From Xylaria sp. FL1777 (lineage: Eukaryota; Ascomycota; Sordariomycetes; Xylariales; Xylariaceae): DNA of 43,191 bases. The stretch spans positions 1-43,191 of the forward strand of contig MU400787.1 of assembly GCA_022578965.1 (NCBI GenBank), written 5' to 3'. Position 1 is the first letter of the stretch. Each line of letters opens with the position of its first letter. The position numbers and the translations under genes are program-made. The notes under the pieces are model-generated. The model saw nothing but the letters and a program-made list of their open reading frames with translations. It was not told the origin of the DNA and made no database searches. This document shows, piece after piece, positions 22,476 to 32,177 of this stretch.

Positions 22476-24847
22476 ATGGGTGTTTTCGAAGACCTACTCT
22501 CGCGTCTCCCCTCGTTTCCCGGCTCAGGCACCGCATACCGTCCCCTGCCGACCTACGACCGAGGGCACAACGATTCCAATTTGGATTCGGATATTCCTAT
22601 GTCTGGAAGTCAATGTTGTAGGAGAAGCATGACACCCCGTCGACGCTTGGCTCTGTTGTTTCGCACTTCGCCTAAAAGACTTTCCATCTTTTCGATAATT
22701 ACATTCTCTCTCCTCGTTGTGATAATCACGGGGACTTTGAAGGCAACCAATCAACTTAATAATATACCACCTTACAGGTGGGAGGGGTTTCCCAGGTAAG
22801 AGAGTCAAGAATCACATTATGCAAATTCATAAAGCTGAATACAGTGTTCTAACATGGTCTCTCAAGGTTAAATGGCTTCTATCATGGAATTCGATCTCTC
22901 GTCGCCTACTCGGACTGGGTCCCGGAGCAGAAATCACCTCCAGGGACCAAATTCAAAATCCATAATGCACCGCCCTTCAACCCAGAGGTGGTTGACCCAT
23001 TCCCCAATTTCACATCTGAAGAGTATCTGAAAGAACACCATCCCGTGCGGATCTGTTACCTGGATGACGACGAAAGGCACCCAGCTCCAGACATCTACGC
23101 ATACCCTGGTATCCCTGCTATGATGGTCGCTCCGACTTGGGGGGCTTACGAGACGTTAGAGATTACCCCAGACAGATGCTATGAACGATTCGGGCGCTTT
23201 GGTCCATACGGTTACAGTTACGACCGCGAAGAGGGTGGGTTAGGCCTTTCGAAGCATTCTGCACATGCAGGCGCGGAAAAGGTACAGGCCATGATCAACA
23301 AGGTGGATTATCGCAAGGTGAACTGGGGTAAGGCACAAAAGCGCTGCTTTGAAAAGAACAAGAGACGATTCAGTGGGAGAGATCCAGAATGGGAGAAGGT
23401 TGGTGGCAACAAAAAGAAGCTGCCGCGCTCGGCTCTCGTCCTCCGCACGTGGACGGGATACCAGTATAGTGATATCCAGCTCCTTACCATGAGAGCTATT
23501 ATCAACGAGTTGTCACTCAAATCCGGCGGCGAGTACGATGTACACTTGCTCGTGCATGTCAAGGATAATGGTCTACCGATCTGGGCATCTGAGGAGATGT
23601 ACAGCAGAACTCTCAGGGAGAACGTGCCGGAGGAATTCTGGGATATCGCTACTCTATGGTCCGAACGTCAACTGCAAACCTACTACCCTGGCCCGTTCCT
23701 TAAGAAGGACAACGTAGCCAATCATGCAGGCACCGATGTTTATGGTGTTTACCGGGCGGCCCATTTCGCTTTGCAGTGGTTTTCTCAGCAGCACCAAGAA
23801 TACGACTTTGTTTGGAATTGGGAGATGGATGTACGCTACGTCGGTCACTACTACGAGTTTCTGAACGGGGCATCGAACTGGGCAGCCAAGCAGCCTCGAA
23901 AGTTCATGTGGGAGCGCAACTCGCGATTCTGGATACCGGCGTATCATGGGCCGTGGCTCAACTTCAGCAGTCTCGTCGAGAAGGAAACGGCAGAGAAGGG
24001 CGAGACGCCCATTTGGGGCCCTGTACCATTCCCCGCCGGCAAATACGGCGTATTGTCCTCGCCGGAGGAGAATACGAAGCCGCCAACTCCATTCGCAGAG
24101 GATGATTATGAGTGGGGTGTAGGCGAGGCCGCGGATTTGATCACATTTGATCCGCTGTTCGACCCGTCCAAAACCAAATGGGTGTTCCGGGATGACGTTA
24201 CGGGCTACGATACTTCGGTCGCTACGCCTCCACGACGTGCCGCCATCGTGACTGTTGCGCGTCTTTCCAAGCGGCTGTTGAACACAATGCACGAGGAGAC
24301 GTGGCGTGTACACCGTGAGTGAATCTTTGGGTTATTTTCTTTTATGCCTTTTTTTTTGTAGGTAAATGGGGAGACCTTCTACTATATGAATGCCTGGTTT
24401 AAGGGTAAATACATACTTGAAGAGGTTCTCATGGTTTCTTTCAAAATTCTCACATAATCACACTCGAGTCGCAATTGCTGATCCACAAGTCTTACAGACA
24501 CGATGTTTCCCGAGATGTGGGCACCGACTATCGCATTTCATCACGGATACAAGGCCCTCTACGCACCACACCCCGTCTACTTCGATAGAAACTGGCCTCT
24601 GGACGTGCTCGACAAGACGTTCAACAAGCCCCAGACACCGGAAGACAGCCCCTTCGGCCGGGCCGAGCACAACCTGCAGGGCAGTACTTTCTACTATAAT
24701 TCGGGGTTTAGTGGTGCGCTTTGGCGCCGCTGGTTGGGTGGTTCTGAGAATGGGGAGGGCGGTCTCAAGACTGAAGAGGACGGCACAGATCGAATGTGTC
24801 TCCGACCACTATTGCACCACCCCATAAAGCACGAAGCTGTGGAGTAA
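22476..24847 (+). CDS. DUF3405 type II membrane protein (possible glycosyltransferase-like)
   Basis: A 705-aa protein of the fungal DUF3405 family, whose function is not established; a secretory-pathway role, perhaps in glycan synthesis, is inference from topology. Exons are 22476-22795, 22867-24314 and 24498-24847. Intron 1 (71 bp) has an AAG acceptor; intron 2 is 183 bp with a GTGAGT donor and a TTACAG acceptor. Residues 1-68 are cytoplasmic and basic near the membrane, one signal-anchor helix lies at about 69-88, and the rest is lumenal. Conserved-looking blocks include PRSALVLRTWTGYQY, VWNWEMDVRYVGHYYEF, RAAIVTVARLSKRLL, HTMFPEMWAPTIAFHHG and PHPVYFDRNWP. The acidic NWEMDVR segment recalls a metal-binding transferase motif, but I cannot assign catalysis. 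The start sits in a good context (AAACAATGG). Confidence 0.85.
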
Positions 24848-25524
24848 GTGGGTTTTCTTCCTGGATCTCTCACTAGAGGCATGGCTATCGGTGTCCCGGA
24901 GTACGAGCAGTGTTTGCCCTTGGCGTTTGTCTTTTTTTAGTTTGTTAGGCGTTCCTTGGAACTGGAGGCTCTTGTATGTTTCGTTGCATATAGACAGCAT
25001 TTCCGGCGGTGATGTTGGGGCCTTCACCCCCCTTGTATTGAGAGCATTTGAGCATGGGTGTTCTAGGGTCTGGACTGGAGATCGTTATGTTGTAAATACC
25101 CTGTTTGAAGGAGGAAAGAGCTGATGCGGTCTATTCTGGTTTGGTGCAAGACGGTACGGAGGAGCGACGAGATTTGCATTCAGGTGAAAGCTAAACTCTC
25201 AAGAGAATCATCTTCGAACGTCGCAAAATGGATATCCTAGTGAAAACATCAAGCTGTCTTTTGCTTAGTGCCGCCGTCTCATGAATTCCAATACGATAGA
25301 CCTCAAATCTCAATGCCGGGATAAAGAGAGATTTATCTGAAATGGATAGAGATCAGACTGTTAGGTCTGCTGGGATGCCGAGATCGGCGCATACCGCATC
25401 CTCCAAAAGGGTTAAACGTGTGTGTACTAGTCATCACTCATCAACGTCATTCCCCTCTTATCAAGATGCTGCTGACTCGTTATTGTTCGAGATAATACGT
25501 AGAGTTCCAAATATTGCTAGCACC
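24848..25524. other. Intergenic region before the MCT-like transporter
   Basis: 3' region of the DUF3405 gene and leader of the MCT-like transporter. The transporter frame stays open upstream to an ATG at 25342, so part of this stretch could be coding. Otherwise nothing was recognised. Confidence 0.55.
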
Positions 25525-27374
25525 ATGAGTCGAACCGAGAGTATTTCACTACATGAACTATCATCACCAGATACACGCCGTGAGCATGTCGTAGATGCTA
25601 CTGGTGGTGGTGATGATGATGATGATGATGATGATGATGTCGGGACATTGGCGACAGCTGATGCCCGGCAGACAGAGGCCAGCAGGAAGAGAGCACTTAT
25701 TCTATTAGGTGCTTCGATTTCGCAGTTGCCGATATGGGGTGAGCCTTGCAGTCTCTCTCATAATCGCTACATCTCGTCGCATTTCCCAATTATCTATCGA
25801 GTTCCAATTCATTCTCCTTGAGCACACTCCCGCAGATACCAAACTCCCCACCAAGTCCCTACTTATAGCACCGCTAACAAGAACACCCAGGCTTCTCCAT
25901 GAGCTATGGTGTGTTCCAGGAGTACTACATGAACCACTGGACGCTGTCGGGCAGCAAGTCGGTGACGGGCGTGATCGGCACGACGTCGAACGGCGTGCTG
26001 TACCTCTCGATCCCGTTCCTGTCGGCGGCCTTCTCGCGTCGCTGGGCCGCGCACCGGCAGACCGCCGCCGCAGCGGGCGCCGCGCTCGCGGCCCTGAGCT
26101 TCGTGCTGTCCTCCTTCAGCTCGCAGGTCTGGCACCTCGTCGCCACGCAGGGCGTGCTCGCGGCCCTCGGCTGCGCCCTCGTCTACAGCCCCACGACCCT
26201 CTCGCTTGGCGAGTGGTTCACCAGTAGTAGTAGTGCCGCGGCGGGAGGGAAGAATCATCGCGCCGTCGCCTACGGCGTCACGCTGTCCTGCAAGAACGTC
26301 GTCGGCTCCTTCATGCCGTTCCTCGCGCGCGCGCTGCTCGAGAACTACGGCTTTCGCGTCGCGCTGCGCATCTGGGCTGCTGTGGCGCTGGGATCGAGTC
26401 GTGAGTGCTAGCTAAAATCCCCCCCTTTTCGAGATTCATTGGTTTTTACCCCCCCTTGACCCCTTTCTTTACCCCTTTACCCCCCTTCCTTCTGCCCTGT
26501 TTTAAGAGTGCAAAGGGGCCTCTTCCTACGCTTAATTAATATTCTGGAGAGCTTCAATTGCTTCCAAGACATCGTGATGGTCTACAATTGATTACGTAGA
26601 TAGTCCATACTGACTCTGGGCCTTGCCGCAGTACTTTGCATCGTCCTGATCCCCACGCACCCCTCCACCCTCGCGACCCCCTCGGGAGAAGAGGAGGCTT
26701 ACCGCAGGAGGAACATCCCGTGGCACTTCCTGCGCCACCGCACGTTCTACATCTACGCTGTGGCCATCATCCTGCAGAGCGCCGGGTACGGGCTCCCGCA
26801 GACGTATCTGCCGACGTACGCGCGCGAAATCACGGGGCTCTCGCAGACGTCCGCCACGCTGCTACTGACCGTGTTCAACGTCCCTGGGATCCTGGCTTCC
26901 TCGCTGTTCGGGTACCTCAGCGACAACAGGTACTTCCCGCTCTCAGCGACCACCGTCACCGCCATCTCGGCGCTGTCCTCCTCGCTGGCTGCCTTCTTGC
27001 TCTGGGGCCTTACCTCCCAGGGAAGTCTGGCGCTGCTGCTTCTGTTCTCCGCCACGTTTGGATTCTTCGCCGGCGGGTATAGCGCTACCTGGGGCGGCGT
27101 GATCAACGAGCTTGAGAGCGAGGCCGCTCAGTGGAATGAGGCTGTTGATGCTGGCATGTTGTACGGGCTGCTCAATGGGGCGCGCGGCATTGGGTATGTC
27201 AGTGGTGGTCTTGTGAGTGTCCCGCTCCTGAAGGCCGGGAACGGGGTTTCGATTGGCGAGTTTGGGTATGCTTCGACGTATGGCCCGCTTATCCTCTTCA
27301 CGGGCTTGTCGTCGGTTTTTGGAGGTTGGGGGATTCTTTGGAGATGGACGTCGTCGCTGCGTAGACTGCTATGA
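25525..27374 (+). CDS. MFS monocarboxylate-transporter-like protein
   Basis: Predicted 12-helix transporter of 488 aa in the fungal monocarboxylate/MCH-like branch of the major facilitator superfamily; the substrate is unknown. Exons are 25525-25738, 25891-26400 and 26632-27374. The introns are 152 and 231 bp, both with GTGAG donors and CAG acceptors. The N-terminal tail (about 55 residues) contains a GGG linker and a run of nine Asp residues from a GAT repeat (about 25613-25637). Helix 1 (LILLGASISQLPIWG) crosses the first splice junction and continues as FSMSYGVFQEYY, the typical MCT-like first helix. A basic central loop (EEEAYRRRNIPWHFLRHRTF) splits the two halves. Exon 2 is very GC-rich compared with its neighbours. 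In-frame ATG 25342 would add 61 residues; 25525 was chosen for its CACCATG context and normal family length. Confidence 0.85.
25613..25637 (+). repeat. GAT trinucleotide repeat coding poly-Asp
   Basis: Nine consecutive GAT codons give a poly-Asp run in the cytoplasmic N-terminus of the MCT-like transporter. The pure codon run suggests recent slippage and possible length variation between strains. Confidence 0.85.
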
Positions 27375-28017
27375 TTTTGTCGAATTGTTGCGTGGAAGAT
27401 TGCCTTAGAAAAAGGGGCATATGACTGGACAAGAGCGACACTACATTACCCCCTGAGCAGGATGACCTAACTAGGTTCATATTATGTTAGGGCATAGTTC
27501 TATCCTTAGATACGTATTTATAGATGACTAATGCCAGGTAATTGACCACTCACCAAGATATGATGGTCAGTTTTCAAGCCCTTAAAAATGAATGTCGCGA
27601 CCCGTCACTCTTACCATGGGCTTCTCCATTAACAGTGTGTTGATCGGCGACTCAAGACCATATTTCCTAGTTGAATGATTAGTTTCTAACTTACAGAAAA
27701 AAGTGTAAAAGCTACTACGCATCTACTTGTAGAGGGAGCACGTACTAGAAATATTATTAGCAGAGGGAATGTAGTAAAAGGAGATGAATGACAGGTTCTT
27801 CAGGGAAGAACTGAGGCAAGGATTAGCTACAAATGTTTAATTCAGTTAATATAAGGCTGTGGTAACCTGGTATTTTGATTCACATTTAGCATAGTAAGCG
27901 TCGTAAGACACGTAGATGTTAACAGTAAAAAGGAAGGAGTACGTACTCAGGCCTGCTGAGTTCTATTTTGATTACTATGTACAAGTTTTACAAGTCGGGT
28001 ACGTCAACCAAGTATTA
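27375..28017. other. Convergent intergenic region
   Basis: Tail-to-tail gap between the MCT-like transporter (+) and the AA11-type LPMO (-). Ordinary composition, no coding frame or repeat that I can support. Confidence 0.6.
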
Positions 28018-29333
28018 CTAGTAACCCCGACGACGCTCATGAAGTCTGTCCTTATCAACGTTCATGCTACGCGCCCAGAGAGTCATAGTTTGTCCCGGAG
28101 CACACTTAGTCGTAGGTGGCATCGACATCACTACGCTCCAGCTACCTGAGGCGCACTGTTGGTAGGATGTTCCCTCGATGCAGTTGAACATGCCCTCTGT
28201 GGTGCAAGCTCCCGTAAGACCTTGTGCGTTGGAGCCCGGAGAAGGCGAGCTGCTCGATCCGCTGGCTGGAGCGCTGGACGCCGGGGATGGAGTCGGGCTT
28301 TGCACGGCGGATGAGGAGGAAGCAGCTGCGGAGGAAGTGGTAACTGAGAGTGAGGACGTTGTGATGGTGAATGTCACGAATCCTGAGGGGGTGCTGGTGG
28401 CCGCCGAGGTGGGAGCCGCCGAGGTGGAAGTCTGGGCTGCGGCGGAGGATGTACCAGCTGACGCAGAGGCAGATGAAGAGCCGGAGCCGGAGCTAGAGCC
28501 GGAGCCAGAACCAGAAGAAACGTCCTTGGCGCCTTTCGGGACACAGTTGGTACCGGAGATAGGAGCGAATTTGTTATTGGAACCAGGCTTTATGACGTTG
28601 GGGCCTGGGTTGGGGTACTGAGGGTCGGTTGACAATTGAGACTTGCAGTCGTTGATCTCAGCCAGGTTGGCGACCATGAGCTCTGGGAGTGCTGCATCGC
28701 GAGTGAAGAGATCCATTGTCTCGTTATACGACGCTTCTCGCTTGCTACTACCGCCGGTGACGGTCACAGGGGCGCAGTTCATGTAATATTCCTGAGTTCT
28801 ATTAAGAGGTTTTTGTTAGTCAAGTTTCCGTTTAAAATTAAGAAGGGATAATGAAAAGACATGAAGACTTACCCTGAAAGCTTTGAAATCCAAGTCCATG
28901 CGAACACCCAGTCTCCAGGCTGGATAGAATCTGGAACTGTAAAGTCATATGTGTCGACTCCATTTCCAGTTTTAGAGGGGCAACCACCCTCTATAGAGAG
29001 GATAACTTGCCAAGAGGTAGAAGCTGAGGGTTGAGGGTCTTGAGTGAATGCTAGTTGACAAGAGCCCCCTCCGTGTACCGCCGAGCCTTCGAAGGATATC
29101 GTCTGAGTCTTGCCGATCTCCATTGTGTTGGAGAGACCCTCCTTGCTGTAAAAGGCGGCGGGATTTGAGCCAACCTGGCATGGGTAGTTGGAACTTGTTA
29201 ATGGCGAGCTGGTGATTGACTTAGTGCTGCCCACGGAACCGAATGGCGCTGGGCTTTTCATGATGATGTGGCCATTGACGCCAGCGGCGAAAGCCGTTAA
29301 GGCGGCAACAATAGTCTGGGTTCGTGTCTGCAT
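28018..29333 (-). CDS. AA11-type lytic polysaccharide monooxygenase with Ser-rich linker and Cys module
   Basis: Predicted secreted copper monooxygenase; characterised AA11 enzymes oxidatively cleave chitin. Exons are 29333-28873 and 28798-28018 (74-bp intron, GTAAGT donor, TAG acceptor), giving 413 aa. A signal peptide (residues 1-21) would be cut just before His22, the N-terminal His of the copper brace. The second brace His is His87 in SAVHGGGSC, and the axial Tyr is probably Tyr159 in YYMNCAP, reached only after splicing. SIEGGCP and FAWTW are further AA11-like blocks. A Ser/Ala/Thr/Pro-rich linker (about residues 245-345) leads to a C-terminal module with four cysteines (about 352-393), like the extra domain on other AA11 proteins and possibly polysaccharide-binding. 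The tail ends in ERRRGY. In-frame codons upstream of 29333 were not used because they would displace the signal peptide. Confidence 0.88.
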
Positions 29334-30340
29334 AGTGCCGCGTGGAATTAAACGATCTATGAAAACTGTGTTGGACAAAAAGTTGAAAAGAAGGTAATGA
29401 GTGCCAGACTCAGTAAAAGAAATCTATGTATAGAATGTAAGTTATGCTGAAGGTGGTGATGAGGGAGGAAGATGTGTGACCTTGGCAGGAGGTTGTCCAA
29501 CTCTCTTATACACATCTTAGCAAGGCACATCAAAGGGAGCTGAGGGAAAAGGGCATTGTTATGGCCCTAAAGCGGGCCAAACACGACCTGTAAGTTGTCA
29601 TCGCAAAACAATGTTTCCTTTGTTTGGATGCACCTAGTCGGGTCTTTCACGGCCATTGTTTCTGGTGGTTAGATGCATCAAGAAACATCGAGGAGCACCC
29701 TAGTTTCTGTGCTGGTGTTGGGACAGATGCTGGGGCTTCGGACGAAAGTATTTCGATTGGTCGGAGACAATAACGGCGCTGATTGATTGGATGGTAAAGC
29801 ATCATTGCTCAGACAGGAAAGTAAAATCCCTAGCTGATTGGATAACGCTTCTCGCTGCGAGCGCCAGACGTACAGGGATCGACGTTAGACTAGTCAATAT
29901 TTGGGGGACCGTAGTTCAGTCCGTTTCGGACCATCCATAATCAAATGAGAGCTGAAGCGTGTTTGTGGTATTTGGACAATTGTTCAGATTTCATGTTGAG
30001 CATCTAGGAGCCTATTACACCGGAACTTCTGTCCAAAATCGGTATTTTGCCACACGGAACCCGCAGGGCTTTATTGATATCGCACCTGGTTTGAAGTGTG
30101 GGGGCGGGCGCAGACGACTTGCACCTCAACATCAAGCCACATAGTCTACCTCGTTGGACAATAAGTAATACACGGCATTGAACCCCTAGAGGATCTCGAT
30201 GTTTTACTGCGGTAAAACGCTTAGTTAGAAGCAGAGGTGAACTAACTACTAAGTCGTATACTTACCTGTCGGCTTTAGTCTCTTGCTCGGGCAACGCCCA
30301 GTTTCTACCGGGATTGATCAGTTTGAAGTACGGTCTCTTC
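29334..30340. other. Intergenic region upstream of the LPMO
   Basis: Upstream region of the AA11-type gene and downstream region of CCA1 (both minus strand). It holds a 7-bp-arm hairpin GTTTTAC-TGCG-GTAAAAC near 30200. Small frames (for example 29959-30144) show no domain. Confidence 0.55.
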
Positions 30341-32177
30341 TTAACTAGATGGTATGTCCAGTTCCTTTCTTCTCTTGTCAACCTCCTCGACAGCCCCTGC
30401 TGGGTCCGTGGCCTCAGGGTGACGAAGTTGCCATGCAACACAGACTTCCAGTGCTCCTGTCATCCACTTGCCAGGTTTGACACCCAAGGCCCTAGCAAGC
30501 TGAGTACCATCAATGATTCTCTTCATTGAAGGAGCATCCAAGACGTCCAGTCCATGGAGATGGTCTAAGAATAGTTGCCACTCGCTCAGGAAATCGTCAT
30601 TATTTTCTGTGTAAAGTTAGAATATGGGTCACACGAGGAGTGTTAATTACGATACTGACTAGAGCTTGTAGGTTTGATCTCCCAACGTTGCATCGCTTCG
30701 ACAAGAAGGCTGAACAAGACCTGAAGCCTCCAGTAACCGCCTTTCGCATCCCAGTGCCGTATAGCCATACCGAACCGGTCACGCTCATTGATATGAGCAG
30801 TCTTTTGAACGACTGCAGTTTTCAGAGATAGTATATCTGCTCTATTTCTATGCGCTGCAGTGACAAGGTCGCATAACTTATTAGGTGCTTTGATTCCCTC
30901 CCGTCCAGCTAGAGTAGTAAATGGGAGCGGAGATCTACCTTTACCATTATGTATAGGCTCGTCAACATATTCCCAGGGAACCAGTGCAGACAGTGTCCAA
31001 GCGTAATAGGAAGCCTCGTCTGTTTGGACAAGAATATTGTAGATAGACTTGCGGGCTTGGTTCCTAAAAAGGTAGTTAAGGCATTCGTAGGTGTTATTCC
31101 ACCGAGAAAGATCCGGCAGGGGCATATTTGGCTTGGTCGGGTCTGTGAATATGGTGTGATACAGACCCAAATCATTGATGTACTGTAACGACCTCCGAGG
31201 GTCCTTTCCTATTTGCTGTTAGAAACTGGTGCGTTGGATTTATTAGGATAGGCTGTACCTTTTAGCATCTTTTCGATTTCTATGCCGACCCTTTCGCGAC
31301 TGATTTTGAGCTTGAGAGCGTCAAGGACCCTGTCATTACCCATAACCTGCTCAGCTACAGGGTCAATTGTAAATCCCAGTCGGCTAGCGAATCGAACCAA
31401 TCGAAGAACCCGTAGAGGATCATCCATAAAAGTCTGAAAGGGTTCCAGTGGAGTTCTAATCAACTTCGATCTCATATCCAAAAGCCCGCCTGTGAAGTCT
31501 TCGACTCTGCCTGTGTTGAGATTATAGAACAGGGCATTGATGGTGGCGTCTCTACGTAGCGCATCTTCTTCGGCGGTACCGAACTCCATCTGTGGGTTGC
31601 GACTATCTTGGCTGTAGGTCTCCTTGCGCAGATTGACAAAATCAACATCAAAATCGAACAGCTTGATAGTAGTAGTCTCAAGATGCTTCGACTTGTCCGG
31701 ATTTTTTGCAATCTTGTGTAGATTGCCTATGTCGGTTCTGGTGATGCGGTGCTTCTCTACTGTCCCGGGCTTCTTGCAGAGCTCATCTATCTTGGAAGCG
31801 AAAGCTTCGCCGGTCATAGTGTTGATGGCTGTGTCAATGTCGTGGGACTCGATGCCGAGTAGCTTGTCACGGACCCACCCTCCAGCCCATCGCAGGATGA
31901 CGGGCTCGGCGGTTGGTCGTGAATTGTTCACATAGTTGGCAGTGTCTAGAAGCAATTCTTTGAGTTGAGCCTCTTTGGGAGTAAGCTCGATCGTGGTTGT
32001 TGCCGCCGGCGTTGCCATCTTTCTTATCCGATGCGGTCTTCGGATATCTGAGATATCTTCTGATGTATCCAATTTCCTCTTGGACATGAGAGAGATGAGG
32101 CGGTGATTATGCAGTAAGACAGGAAATGCTGGTATGTTTAGTCGGGTGCTTCCGATGAGGCGAAGCGGAAAGGGCAT
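30341..32177 (-). CDS. CCA1: CCA tRNA nucleotidyltransferase
   Basis: Adds the 3'-terminal CCA to tRNAs using CTP and ATP, in cytosol/nucleus and mitochondria; class II polymerase-beta-type nucleotidyltransferase. Exons are 32177-31259, 31208-30651 and 30606-30341 (introns 50 and 44 bp), 580 aa. The nucleotidyltransferase head has GGWVRD (residues 99-104) and the catalytic HDID (Asp113, Asp115). Further family blocks are RRDATINALFYN, DFTGG, PLRVLRLVRFASRLGF and the SRERVGIE nucleotide-recognition region, followed by the helical body and tail. In-frame methionines at 1, 31 and 54 precede the conserved core. The first 30 residues are basic/hydrophobic and acid-free, like a presequence, and Met31 is followed by KRK. 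The product and exon structure are firm. Confidence 0.94.

Noticed and set aside
24315..24497. Two introns with a small exon inside the 183-bp DUF3405 gap (a TGTAG-GTAAAT junction occurs at about 24360)
   Set aside because: Joining 24314 directly to 24498 gives an uninterrupted family-like sequence (VHHTMFPEMW), so no extra exon is needed.
28178..28621. Plus-strand 147-codon Glu/Ala-rich frame
   Set aside because: It is the antisense of the Ser/Ala-rich LPMO linker; its composition is explained by that low-complexity coding DNA.
29880..29960. Possible tRNA-like fold in GGGGGACCGTAGTTCAGTCC region
   Set aside because: No complete cloverleaf with matching acceptor stem, anticodon loop and T-loop consensus could be drawn by eye.
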